This document shows, in pieces, positions 26,023-34,063 of a DNA stretch of 64,000 bases (positions are counted from its first letter, which is position 1; each line of letters begins with the position of its first letter). The DNA comes from Yoonia sediminilitoris (GTDB taxonomy: Bacteria; Pseudomonadota; Alphaproteobacteria; Rhodobacterales; Rhodobacteraceae). Position numbers and translations under genes: made by a program. The DNA lies in assembly GCF_003058085.1 (NCBI RefSeq), contig NZ_QBUD01000004.1:62001-126000 (forward strand), in the 5' to 3' direction. The notes beneath the pieces are model-generated. The model was given only the letters and a program-made list of their open reading frames with translations. It did not search any database and was not told the DNA's origin.

Positions 26023-26078
26023 GCGGACCCTTCTAAAACCTGAAAGTGACAACAGGCCCCAATTCATGCAACAGTCCC
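25516..26078 (-). mobile_element. IS6-family insertion sequence relic
   Basis: A decayed element fills nearly the whole gap between carbonic anhydrase and sbtA. On the minus strand it opens with GGGACTGTTGCATGAA (26078 to 26063), close to the IS6/IS26 terminal repeat GGCACTGTTGCAAA as I remember it. The transposase reading starts about 55 bp inside, the expected distance. The far end and its repeat are missing: the remnant stops near the carbonic anhydrase stop codon. The rest of the gap (26079-26185) shows no gene. Confidence 0.8.
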
Positions 26079-26185
26079 ACACATTGGTGGCATACAGGGC
26101 AAGGGCGCATGCCAGCTTCACCTTGTTGCCAATCCTCCTTCCTGCGCTATGCGTAATTTCTCGAACTTTGGAACAATCCGACTTG

Positions 26186-26207
26186 TAATTGAACGTACGT
26201 TCAATTA
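26186..26207. promoter_or_regulatory. 22-bp perfect palindrome, likely TetR-type operator of sbtAB
   Basis: The core AATTGAACGTACGTTCAATT (26187-26206) is flanked by T and A, giving a 22-bp perfect palindrome that ends 28 bp before the sbtA start. Its form is typical of TetR/AcrR-family operators. No regulator gene is adjacent; the IS relic lies directly upstream. Confidence 0.65.
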
Positions 26208-26235
26208 ATCGATCAAAAAGCAGATAGGGCGCATT

Positions 26236-27213
26236 ATGTCTGAAATACTCTCCCTCGCCGGGGCGAACCTGATTTCGCCCATTATCCTGAGCTTTGCTTT
26301 GGGGCTGGCAGCGGCTTTGGCCCGATCCGATTTGACCATTCCAGAGGCCGTAGCAAAAGGTATGTCGGTCTATCTGCTCTTTGCCATCGGCTTTAAAGGG
26401 GGGGTCGCAGTCAGCGCGCACGGGGTCGATCAGACGCTCATACTTACAGTGCTGGCCGGGCTGGTCCTTTCGTTTGGCCTGCCCCTTATTGCTTTTGCCC
26501 TATTAAAAATCATGACCGGCCTGTCGCGCACCGATGCAGCGGCAGTGGCAGCGCACTACGGCTCGATCAGCATCGTGACCTTTGTGGCCGCCACATCGGT
26601 GTTGGAAGGGCGGATGATCGACGCGGAAGGTTACATGGTCGCTGTGGCTGCCGTGATGGAAGCGCCCGCTATTCTATCGGCACTTTGGCTTGTGGCCCGT
26701 GGCGGTGGCGGAGGCGCGATGGCGCCGGGGCTGATGCGGGAAATTATGCTTAACGGCTCGATCGTGTTGCTTGTGGGATCGTTCTTCATCGGCGCAATCA
26801 CCGGCGAAAAGGGGCTGGAAGAAATCAGCGCCTTCATCGTGACCCCATTCAAAGGAGTGCTGTGTCTGTTCCTGCTCGACATGGGGCTGATAGCGGGACG
26901 GGGACTGCGGCAATCCAAAGGCGTGCTTGGGGCGGGAGCAGTGGCGTTTGCCGTTGTGATGCCACTGATCGGGTCCACAATCGGTATGGCACTGGGCATG
27001 ATGGTGGGCCTGTCGCTGGGCGGAATAGTGCTGCTGATGGTGCTATCGGCCTCGGCCAGCTACATCGCCGTGCCCGCAGCCATGCGGGTGGCCCTACCCG
27101 AGGCGAACCCGTCGGTTTACCTGACCTTGTCACTGGGCGTGACATTCCCCTTCAACCTGACGCTTGGTATCCCGCTTTACCTCGCTACAGCGCAAATCGT
27201 GACCGGAGGCTGA
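26236..27213 (+). CDS. sbtA: Sodium-dependent bicarbonate transporter SbtA
   Basis: A 325-residue membrane protein with about ten hydrophobic helices, matching the SbtA family (formerly DUF897). Seen: N-terminal half ISPIILSFALGLAAALARSDL and FAIGFKGG, with HYGSISIVTF, then an inverted-repeat second half with LLDMGLIAGRGL, LSASASYIAVPAAMRVALPEANPS and SLGVTFPFNLTLGIPLY, the well-conserved terminal motif. It should import bicarbonate with sodium. sbtB follows two bases later, and a palindromic operator candidate lies upstream. Confidence 0.93.
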   Translation: MSEILSLAGANLISPIILSFALGLAAALARSDLTIPEAVAKGMSVYLLFAIGFKGGVAVSAHGVDQTLILTVLAGLVLSFGLPLIAFALLKIMTGLSRTDAAAVAAHYGSISIVTFVAATSVLEGRMIDAEGYMVAVAAVMEAPAILSALWLVARGGGGGAMAPGLMREIMLNGSIVLLVGSFFIGAITGEKGLEEISAFIVTPFKGVLCLFLLDMGLIAGRGLRQSKGVLGAGAVAFAVVMPLIGSTIGMALGMMVGLSLGGIVLLMVLSASASYIAVPAAMRVALPEANPSVYLTLSLGVTFPFNLTLGIPLYLATAQIVTGG

Positions 27214-27214
27214 C

Positions 27215-27523
27215 ATGGAAACGCATACAGCAAAGCGTGTTGAAATCGTGATCGAAGCCCCGCTGGAGCGGCGATTGACCGACGCGCTGACACAGGCCGG
27301 GGTAACAGGCTACACCATTCTGCCGGTGCGCGGCGGATCAGGGCGGTCGGGGCAATGGACCAGAGAAGGGCAAATCGGTCGGGCGGGGATGGTGGCTGTG
27401 GTTTGCCTGATCAAACCCGAACGGTTGGACGGGTTGCTTGAAGCGGCGTTCACGGTTGTCGAGAAACATATCGGCGTGGTCAGCATTACCGACGCGCAAG
27501 TGTTGCGCGCCGAACGTTTCTAG
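27215..27523 (+). CDS. sbtB: PII-like regulator SbtB
   Basis: A 102-residue PII-like trimeric signalling protein. Seen: beta strand RVEIVIEAPLERRLTDALTQ, a T-loop region with GYTILPVRGGSGRSGQW, and VAVVCLIKPERLDGLLEAAFTVVEKHIGVVSITDAQVLR. In cyanobacteria SbtB binds adenine nucleotides and blocks SbtA. The Cys-rich C-terminal R-loop of some cyanobacterial SbtB is absent here. Start is 1 bp after the sbtA stop, hence co-translation. Its TAG stop lies in TAGGGTCAG, shared with two other genes here. Confidence 0.9.
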   Translation: METHTAKRVEIVIEAPLERRLTDALTQAGVTGYTILPVRGGSGRSGQWTREGQIGRAGMVAVVCLIKPERLDGLLEAAFTVVEKHIGVVSITDAQVLRAERF

Positions 27524-27548
27524 GGTCAGAACCGCGGCCAGACCGTAA

Positions 27549-27566
27549 GATGGGTTTCAACCCATC
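27549..27566. terminator. Hairpin between convergent sbtB and DUF4139 gene
   Basis: GATGGGTT and AACCCATC form a perfect 8-bp stem with a 2-base loop, three bases from the stop of the facing gene and about 25 past the sbtB stop. The flank CCAGACCGTAAG is the same as beside the hairpin at 13086-13107. Likely a shared 3'-end element. Confidence 0.55.
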
Positions 27567-27569
27567 CCC

Positions 27570-29231
27570 CTATTGCAGCACATAGCCACTCGGCCATGTC
27601 AGTGTGTAGCTCAGATTGATCTCTTGCGCTGCACCGGCAGGCACCTCCAGATCCCATTCCAGAATACCGCGCTGACCATCGGGGGCGACACGGGTGACAC
27701 GCGGGCTGGCGTCAAAGCTGACCTCCAGATCGTCCTGTTCCGAATAGGGGATCGCGTCTCGCAACAGGACTTTCCAATCCTGACCGGTGACGTTGCGCAC
27801 CGTCATCACTGCCTCTTCGACCAGTTGATTCGCACTGGTAAAGACGCCGACATCACCCTCGGATTTGCTGGGCGTCGCCCTTGTCAGCAGTAGCCCGTCA
27901 AGCGGGCCAAAGCCCATTTTGGTGTCAGCGCCGGCAGCCAGCAACGGCATCTGGCTAAACCCGATCATGGTGCCATCGGCAAAGATCAATGCACGCCCCG
28001 GCAACAGCACTTCTTGGGTGGTGTTGGTCATTTCCGCCATTCGGTAGGCGATGCTGTCACGGCTTGGGGCCGCTTCCGCCCATACGTCCGCATCCAGTTC
28101 CAGCGTATCCAGTGGCAGGCGCAAATCCTCAACCCCGTTGCGAATATCCACAGTGCCCGGGTAGCTGTATGTGACTGTTGCCCCGCTAAAGTCGGCAGTT
28201 GCCCCAAAGGCGGCGTCCTCCATGACGATCGGAGGTGCAGCGGGGGCTGCCATCGTGCGCGGCTCCATTATACCCTGCAACGCAAAGTCGGAATTGCGGT
28301 CGCCCTCCAGCTCGTCTTCAGAGACAATACGGCGTAACGGGGCCCAAACACCGCTTGGGGCCGTCTGTTCACCGGGGCGGGCCGTCGACAGGATCAGTTT
28401 CACATCGAGCCAATCCTGACCGGTGCTCTGGCTGACCACCACCGACCGCTCCAGATCAATGCGTGGCGCAACGCCGGTTGTCAGGCGCATGTCATAAACA
28501 GGGGACCAATTAGCAAACCCTTCCAATGCGCTGATATCGACGGTTACTTCGCCAGACTCTGCGGCCTGCAATGTGAATGTCAGGACGGCGCCCTCGGTTT
28601 CGGGTGCCATGAGCGCTTCAAGATGTTGGCGCGCCTCTTCCAGAGCAATGATATCATCTTCGCGGGCGCGCTCTGCTGCGGTGGCTTGCTGTTCGGCAGC
28701 AAAGGCATCCTGACGCAGGCGCAGGATTTCGGACCCGACCATCTGTGCCAGCGCCTGAATATCAGCGACAGAGGATGCAGTGATTGCCTCGCTCGCATTG
28801 CCTTTACTCAGGCTTTGCAGGAATGCGATTTGTTCATTCGCCGCCGCGACATGCAGACGTATTTCTGCAATGGCATCATTGCGCTGCCGCAGCACATCTT
28901 CCAGTTCTTCAACCCGCGCCTTGGCTGCTTTTACCTCGGGCGATGTCTGGTCAGGCGTCACGGGCAGGCGATCATAGGCCAGATTGACCGCACCAATCTG
29001 CACCCCGTCGGGGGCCGCCAGCCGCAGCCCCTCTGACGGCAGGTTTTGCGGCAATCCCGGTACGATAATATCGTGGCGTCCGGCTGGCAGATCAAGCGTG
29101 ATCTGGCGCGTCACGGTGGCCACGCCAGGATAGATCGTGACCGTATCGACGCGGGCCTCTGCGGTGAATGTATCGGCCCAGCCGGGCGCGCAAAGCGCGA
29201 TAAAGCTGGCGGTCAGAAAAGGGCGGAACAT
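27570..29231 (-). CDS. DUF4139 / mucoidy-inhibitor MuiA-family exported protein
   Basis: A 553-residue exported protein. Seen: signal peptide FLTASFIALCAPGWADTF (cleavage about residue 19), an N-terminal beta domain with VTIYPGVATVTRQITLDLPAGRHDIIV, a coiled coil (about 90-190), then a beta-rich DUF4139 domain with WSPVYDMRL and LERSVVVSQSTGQDW through the C-terminal VPAGAAQEINLSYTLTWP. The family includes MuiA of Streptomyces; biochemical role is unknown. ATG 29231 follows AAGGAG. Convergent with sbtB and divergent from the lipoprotein gene at 29449. Confidence 0.88.
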   Translation of the reverse strand: MFRPFLTASFIALCAPGWADTFTAEARVDTVTIYPGVATVTRQITLDLPAGRHDIIVPGLPQNLPSEGLRLAAPDGVQIGAVNLAYDRLPVTPDQTSPEVKAAKARVEELEDVLRQRNDAIAEIRLHVAAANEQIAFLQSLSKGNASEAITASSVADIQALAQMVGSEILRLRQDAFAAEQQATAAERAREDDIIALEEARQHLEALMAPETEGAVLTFTLQAAESGEVTVDISALEGFANWSPVYDMRLTTGVAPRIDLERSVVVSQSTGQDWLDVKLILSTARPGEQTAPSGVWAPLRRIVSEDELEGDRNSDFALQGIMEPRTMAAPAAPPIVMEDAAFGATADFSGATVTYSYPGTVDIRNGVEDLRLPLDTLELDADVWAEAAPSRDSIAYRMAEMTNTTQEVLLPGRALIFADGTMIGFSQMPLLAAGADTKMGFGPLDGLLLTRATPSKSEGDVGVFTSANQLVEEAVMTVRNVTGQDWKVLLRDAIPYSEQDDLEVSFDASPRVTRVAPDGQRGILEWDLEVPAGAAQEINLSYTLTWPSGYVLQ

Positions 29232-29448
29232 ATGATTCTCCTTGCGGTTTTTGGTTCTCTGCATGTTTGACGCGCGCGGCATTCTGATCCTTGGCGCCTC
29301 CGGGCAGGAACTGTGCAAACATTCCCTCTATTGGCGATTGTTCCCAATCTGCAACGTCTGACAATGCGTTTTGACGGGGCCATTGGTGGATTTGTCGATC
29401 CAAGCAAAGGTGATGTGATAAAAAGTTCAATGACAAAACGCAAAGTAT

Positions 29449-30234
29449 ATGAAGATGAAACATTTTTTTTCGATCGCCTCGCTCGCAATTCTGAGTGGCT
29501 GCGGCGGAGGTGGCGGCTCTTCCGATCAGGAGACCGGCCCTGATGACCCTCTTGCACTCTCAGCAGAAGAGGTCGCGCTTTTGCGGATGCCGGAGGATGT
29601 TACCTTTGACATTCGCAGTGACGAGGTATGGGTGGCGTTCGAGGGACTTACCACAAACCTCGATCTCCAGCCCAATCCGCCAAGCGCACAGTTTCGGGCA
29701 TATTCCGGCGGCCGCGGCGGCAGCCGCCTGTTGATCGGCGAAACCCCGTCGCAAACGGCGCAAGCATTCCTGTTATTCAGTTCTGGCAGCAACGGCATTG
29801 GTGCGTCTGGGACACGGCTGGTGCGCCTGACCGATACGTCCGTTCCGGAGGGTGGCAGCGCCATATATTTGGGCGAATATGTGGGCAGCTATAGCGCCGG
29901 CTTTAATGCCTCCGGCGATGTGCGCCTGACCGCGGATTTCGGGCGATCCAGTATCTCTGGCACCATCACCAACCGTCAGCTGGAGGGTGCAAACATCGGG
30001 GGCCGTCCTGCCGAAGATGTGCTTCTGACAGAAGCCACAATCATCGATGGCGCCTTTTCGGGGGAAACTTCGGGGGGTCGCGATCTTTTCCTGACCGAAG
30101 AGCCGACAGGCAGCTACGAAGGGCTGCTTGTGGGCGGGGATGCGGATGGCGCTATTGGTGCGGTCCGCATCGTCCATGCCAATGGTGACGAAGAGCCGAC
30201 GATAGAATGGGGGCTTTTCTGGGCTGAAGAATAG
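29449..30234 (+). CDS. TbpB-like beta-barrel lipoprotein
   Basis: A 261-residue predicted surface lipoprotein. Seen: lipobox ILSGC with five glycines after the Cys (about residue 18), a spacer, then a beta-rich second half with AIYLGEYVGSYSAGFNASGDV, TADFGRSSISGTITN and IIDGAFSG, patterns of the small C-terminal barrel in transferrin-binding-protein-like solute-binding lipoproteins. The ligand is unknown. ATG 29449 (MKMKHFFS) is AT-rich at the 5' end. It has its own terminator at 30238. A second lipoprotein of the same type is encoded at 45493. Confidence 0.78.
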   Translation: MKMKHFFSIASLAILSGCGGGGGSSDQETGPDDPLALSAEEVALLRMPEDVTFDIRSDEVWVAFEGLTTNLDLQPNPPSAQFRAYSGGRGGSRLLIGETPSQTAQAFLLFSSGSNGIGASGTRLVRLTDTSVPEGGSAIYLGEYVGSYSAGFNASGDVRLTADFGRSSISGTITNRQLEGANIGGRPAEDVLLTEATIIDGAFSGETSGGRDLFLTEEPTGSYEGLLVGGDADGAIGAVRIVHANGDEEPTIEWGLFWAEE

Positions 30235-30237
30235 CAG

Positions 30238-30270
30238 GGGTGGCGCAGGGCTGCGCCACCCACTTATTTT
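30238..30270 (+). terminator. Rho-independent terminator after TbpB-like lipoprotein gene
   Basis: GGGTGGCGCA and TGCGCCACCC pair in a perfect stem around GGGC, followed by ACTTATTTT. It lies three bases past the stop codon and just before the stop of the convergent asd gene. Confidence 0.8.
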
Positions 30271-31291
30271 AGCCCTTTTTCAGGCACTCGCGCCCGAGCG
30301 TTTCGGCAATCTGCACCGCGTTCAACGCAGCGCCCTTGCGCAGGTTGTCAGACACGCACCACAGGTTCAGCCCGTTATCAATCGTGCTATCCTGCCGGAT
30401 GCGGCTGATGAAAGTCGCAAAATCGCCTACACATTCAACAGGCGTGACATAGCCACCGTCTTCGCGCTTATCGATGACCATGACACCGGGGGCCTGCCGC
30501 AGGATGTCGCGGGCTTCATCCTCATCAAGGTGTTCTTCGAATTCGATATTCACCGCCTCTGAGTGGCCAACAAAGACGGGCACGCGCACGCAAGTGGCCG
30601 TGACCTTGATCTTCGGGTCGACGATCTTCTTCGTCTCCGCGACCATCTTCCATTCTTCCTTGGTCTCGCCACTGTCCATAAACACATCAATGTGCGGAAT
30701 GACGTTGAATGCGATCTGCTTGGTGAACTGCTTGGCGGGCTTGTCGTCGGTCGGGTTGTAGATCGACTTTGTCTGGTCCCACAGTTCATCAATGCCGCCC
30801 TTGCCTGCGCCGGAGACGGATTGGTAGGTGCTGACAACAACGCGCTTGATCGTGGCACGGTCATGCAATGGCTTGAGTGCGACAACCATTTGCGCGGTCG
30901 AGCAGTTGGGGTTCGCGATGATGTTTTTCTTGGTGTAGCCGTGAATCGCTTCTGCATTCACTTCGGGGACAATCAACGGCACGTCGGGGTCGTAGCGATA
31001 AAGCGATGAGTTATCGATGACCACACAGCCTGCTTTCGCGGCCTTGGGCGCGTAAATCTTCGTAGCGTCCGACCCGACGGCAAACAGGGCCATATCCCAG
31101 CCGGTAAAATCAAACGTATCAAGGTCCTTGGTCGTCAGGGTTTTATCGCCAAAGCTGACTTCGCTGCCCAGCGATTTACGGCTGGCAAGTGCGGTGATTT
31201 CATCCACGGGGAAGGCCCGTTCGTGAAGAATGTTCAGCATTTCGCGGCCCACGTTCCCTGTGGCGCCGACGACGACGATTCGATAGCCCAT
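30269..31291 (-). CDS. asd: Aspartate-semialdehyde dehydrogenase
   Basis: A 340-residue NADP-dependent enzyme converting aspartyl phosphate to the semialdehyde, the branch point to lysine, diaminopimelate, threonine and methionine. Seen: YRIVVVGATGNVGREML at the N-terminus, VVIDNSSLYRYDPDVPLIVPEVN, the active Cys in NPNCSTAQMV (about residue 132), and VFVGHSEAVN. ATG 31291 follows AAGGAG; the longer frame has no homology. The 287 bp upstream should hold its promoter. Confidence 0.96.
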   Translation of the reverse strand: MGYRIVVVGATGNVGREMLNILHERAFPVDEITALASRKSLGSEVSFGDKTLTTKDLDTFDFTGWDMALFAVGSDATKIYAPKAAKAGCVVIDNSSLYRYDPDVPLIVPEVNAEAIHGYTKKNIIANPNCSTAQMVVALKPLHDRATIKRVVVSTYQSVSGAGKGGIDELWDQTKSIYNPTDDKPAKQFTKQIAFNVIPHIDVFMDSGETKEEWKMVAETKKIVDPKIKVTATCVRVPVFVGHSEAVNIEFEEHLDEDEARDILRQAPGVMVIDKREDGGYVTPVECVGDFATFISRIRQDSTIDNGLNLWCVSDNLRKGAALNAVQIAETLGRECLKKG

Positions 31292-31578
31292 TTGGCTGGC
31301 TCCTTGGTTGCAAGTGGGGCCTCTTACCGCGATGCGGCGGGCAGGGAAAGGGGGCGAAACAGGATGAAATGGCTTGCCGTGAATTCTCGCTGAACCTGTG
31401 TCCCTTAAGGGTAACGCATCAATTTCACTTGGCGTCAGCGCATCTTGCCCATGCAATGCGCGATCAGTCGATGTCGGAGCTTCACGTCACTGGACCATCC
31501 GGCCTTTTCGCCGCTTCACTATCTTGAGGAAATAAGGTCTGCCTTCATCACACGACTGTTGCACCAAAAGCAGGTCTT
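31292..31578. other. Intergenic region upstream of asd
   Basis: 287 bp between the tetR stop and the asd start, both on the minus strand. No gene or strong hairpin was seen. It presumably carries the asd promoter. Confidence 0.4.
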
Positions 31579-32196
31579 CTACGTTCCGTAGCGCGCCAGA
31601 AACATCGCGACCGCCCCGTCAACAACGCGCTTACGCTCGGCGTCGGTGAATTCTTCGGTCATGTTAAAGACAACCCGCGGAAAAATATCCGCCTTGCACA
31701 GTTCGTGAAACTGGTCCGCTGCGAGGGTCAGATCATCAATCTGCAATTCACCCCGGCCAATGGCGATCTGGAAAAATCCGACAATCTTGTCACGCACTAA
31801 TTTCGGCCCGCTGTCGTAGAATTCGCGGCCCAATTCAGGGAAACGGTCGCTTTCGCCCACGCAGGTCCGAAAAATGCGCTTGCCGAAACGTGAGGTAATG
31901 AAAGCGACGATCTCGTGACCGATCCGGTGCAGCACCTGTGCGACGTCGGCATCCATATCGATGGTGTCCATCGCGTTTTCCGCCTGCCGGGCACATTCTG
32001 TTCTTGCAACTTCCATGAACAGCATCCGCTTATCGGGAAAGTAACTGTAAAGCGTCGCCTTGGAGACACCCGCCGCGCGCGCGATCTCATCTACCGACGC
32101 CCCTTCGAAACCGTCGTCCAGAAAAACCTGTCGGGCTCCTGCCAGAACCTGATCAAATTTGCGGCCCCGCTTGGGCTCAATCACACCGTCCGGCAT
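31579..32196 (-). CDS. TetR-family transcriptional regulator
   Basis: A 205-residue repressor-type protein. Seen: helix-turn-helix FDQVLAGARQVFLDDGFEGA followed by ASVDEIARAAGVSKATLYSYFPDKRMLF (about 18-62), then an all-helical ligand domain of the AefR-like kind with FGKRIFRTCVGESDRFPELG. It is divergent from the mbfA-type gene with 113 bp between starts, where a perfect palindrome lies at 32226-32241. It likely controls itself and mbfA. Confidence 0.93.
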   Translation of the reverse strand: MPDGVIEPKRGRKFDQVLAGARQVFLDDGFEGASVDEIARAAGVSKATLYSYFPDKRMLFMEVARTECARQAENAMDTIDMDADVAQVLHRIGHEIVAFITSRFGKRIFRTCVGESDRFPELGREFYDSGPKLVRDKIVGFFQIAIGRGELQIDDLTLAADQFHELCKADIFPRVVFNMTEEFTDAERKRVVDGAVAMFLARYGT

Positions 32197-32225
32197 ATTT
32201 TCCTCCGCCCTCCTTCTTTCACTTA

Positions 32226-32241
32226 TAAACTGATCAGTTTA
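32226..32241. promoter_or_regulatory. 16-bp palindrome, probable operator of the TetR regulator
   Basis: TAAACTGATCAGTTTA is a perfect palindrome 30 bp before the tetR start in the tetR-mbfA divergent region. A partial copy of its half, TAAACTAAC, lies at 32270-32278, nearer the mbfA start. This fits autoregulation plus control of mbfA. Confidence 0.75.
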
Positions 32242-32309
32242 GTTGTTGCAACTTGCTTATGTAGGGCAATAAACTAACTTAGAACTATTCTAAAGAAAGG
32301 GACATACCG

Positions 32310-33287
32310 ATGATTCCTGGAGTTGCCAACCGACGTCGCTTCAAAGACCTGTCTGAAAAGGAAATCCTTGCTCTCGCGATCTCGTCAGAGGAAGACGATG
32401 CCCGCATCTACCGCAGCTACGCGGACATGCTGCGCGCGGACTTTGCAGCCTCGGCCACGATCTTTGAAAAGATGGCAGCAGAAGAGGACGAGCACCGGCG
32501 CCGGCTGATCGATCTTTTCAAGGCCCGATTTGGCGATGTGATCCCTCTGATCCGGCGCGAGCATGTCTCCGGCTTCTACGCCCGCCGCCCTGTCTGGCTT
32601 GTGGAAAACCTTGGGCTTGCGCGTATCCGCGACGAAGCCAAGCAGATGGAACGCGACGCGCAGCGCTTCTACGAAACCGCCGCTGCCAGCACGACCGATG
32701 CAGCGACGCGCAAGCTGCTGGGTGACCTGGCCGCCGCAGAGGCCGGTCATTCCGACAAAGCGGATACGCTGACGGCCGATGCGCTGGATGAGGACACAAA
32801 AACAGCCGAAGAAAGTGCAGCCCACCGGCAGTTCATCCTGACGTGGGTGCAGCCCGGACTTGCGGGCCTGATGGATGGCTCCGTGTCGACGCTCGCTCCG
32901 ATCTTTGCGGTTGCCTTTGCGACCCAGAATACATGGACCACGTTCCTTGTCGGGTTGGCCGCGTCAGTCGGTGCCGGGATTTCCATGGGCTTTACCGAGG
33001 CCGCATCAGACGACGGCCAGATTTCCGGTCGGGGATCACCTGTCAAGCGCGGGCTGGCTGCGGGTGTGATGACGACCATTGGTGGATTGGGTCATGCCCT
33101 GCCCTATCTGATCACCGATTTCTGGACCGCAACAATCATTGCCTTTATCGTTGTTTTTGTCGAACTCTGGGCAATCGCCTGGATTCAGAACAAATACATG
33201 CAAACCCCATTCCTGCGGGCCGCGTTTCAGGTGGTGTTGGGGGGCGCACTTGTATTTGCGGCCGGGGCCTTGATCGGGTCGGGCTAG
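32310..33287 (+). CDS. mbfA: Membrane-bound ferritin/VIT1-type iron exporter
   Basis: A 325-residue fusion of an N-terminal ferritin-like (rubrerythrin-type) domain and a C-terminal VIT1/CCC1 membrane domain. Seen: ferritin Glu/His ligands in SSEEDDARIYRSYA, EKMAAEEDEHRRRL, DEAKQMERDAQRFYE and AAAEAGHSDKA; membrane half with LTWVQPGLAGLMDGSVSTLAP and helices to the end. In rhizobia and Agrobacterium MbfA exports iron and protects from peroxide and is controlled by Irr. Here it faces a TetR gene instead. ATG 32310 is preceded by AAAGAAAGGG. Confidence 0.93.
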   Translation: MIPGVANRRRFKDLSEKEILALAISSEEDDARIYRSYADMLRADFAASATIFEKMAAEEDEHRRRLIDLFKARFGDVIPLIRREHVSGFYARRPVWLVENLGLARIRDEAKQMERDAQRFYETAAASTTDAATRKLLGDLAAAEAGHSDKADTLTADALDEDTKTAEESAAHRQFILTWVQPGLAGLMDGSVSTLAPIFAVAFATQNTWTTFLVGLAASVGAGISMGFTEAASDDGQISGRGSPVKRGLAAGVMTTIGGLGHALPYLITDFWTATIIAFIVVFVELWAIAWIQNKYMQTPFLRAAFQVVLGGALVFAAGALIGSG

Positions 33288-33373
33288 GTCAGCAAAACTG
33301 CAGGTTTTTGGAAAACTGACCCGCTCCATATCAAACAGGTTCTCTTTCTTATGGCCAAAAATATCCCGGGGGT

Positions 33374-33392
33374 CCGGGGGCAAAGCCCCCGG
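33374..33392. terminator. GC-rich hairpin downstream of mbfA
   Basis: CCGGGGGC and GCCCCCGG form a perfect 8-bp stem with an AAA loop, between convergent mbfA and the GNAT gene. Flanking bases are also G/C runs. No clear T-run; I recall similar elements in roseobacter intergenic DNA but cannot check. Confidence 0.5.
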
Positions 33393-33484
33393 CCTGTCGG
33401 CTTGCATCGCAAGTCGAAACAAAACTGACGGCGGTACCAGACGGGAATCTGCTGCGGCACCAAGACTGCCTGCATCAAGCGGTT

Positions 33485-34063
33485 TCAGACGTCGCGGACC
33501 ATGGTTGTCGCTGCGTTAAAGCGGAAAATATAGCGCAAAATGCCTAGTTTCCGGGTTCCGATAGCTTCGAAACCTTCCTGCTCATAAAGCGCGCGGGCGC
33601 GCTTGTTTGTGTCGACCACATCCAACCGCACTTGCGTGTAACCGCGCCGACGGGCCTCTGCATAAAGCTCTTGCAGCAAGGCAGTGCCAACCCCCTTGCC
33701 TCGCGCATCAGCGGCAACGAAAAGCCCGTCCATCAGGAAACGCTTGTTTTCCACATCCCTTTCGAGCGCTGCGATCAGCAAGCCCCGCAATGCTGCGCTG
33801 GTCCATCCATAGACCCTTCGCATGTCGGGGAATGTGCCGCCCACCAGTGCGCCGTTCTCGGTCTTGAACCCGGCAACCCCAAGCAATCGGCCCTGCGCGT
33901 CATGGGCGCAAATACCGTGGTCGCTGCGCATAACAACCCCGATGAATTGCACCGCCTTGTATTTTGGGCCCAGGACAAACCCCAGCTTTTCACCAAAGGC
34001 CTGCCAATAAAGCGCGACGGCTTCCGCCCGGCTGGCATCGGGAATACCGGTACTGACTTTCAT
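33485..34063 (-). CDS. GNAT-family N-acetyltransferase, end of Mo-cofactor operon
   Basis: A 192-residue acetyltransferase. Seen: acetyl-CoA motif A MDGLFVAADARGKGVGTALL (with the R-x-x-G-x-G loop as RGKGVG), then VRLDVVDTNKRARALYEQEGF (motif B). Substrate unknown. Its start overlaps the moeA stop by four bases, so it is made with the molybdenum-cofactor genes, although no functional link is known. Confidence 0.88.
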   Translation of the reverse strand: MKVSTGIPDASRAEAVALYWQAFGEKLGFVLGPKYKAVQFIGVVMRSDHGICAHDAQGRLLGVAGFKTENGALVGGTFPDMRRVYGWTSAALRGLLIAALERDVENKRFLMDGLFVAADARGKGVGTALLQELYAEARRRGYTQVRLDVVDTNKRARALYEQEGFEAIGTRKLGILRYIFRFNAATTMVRDV

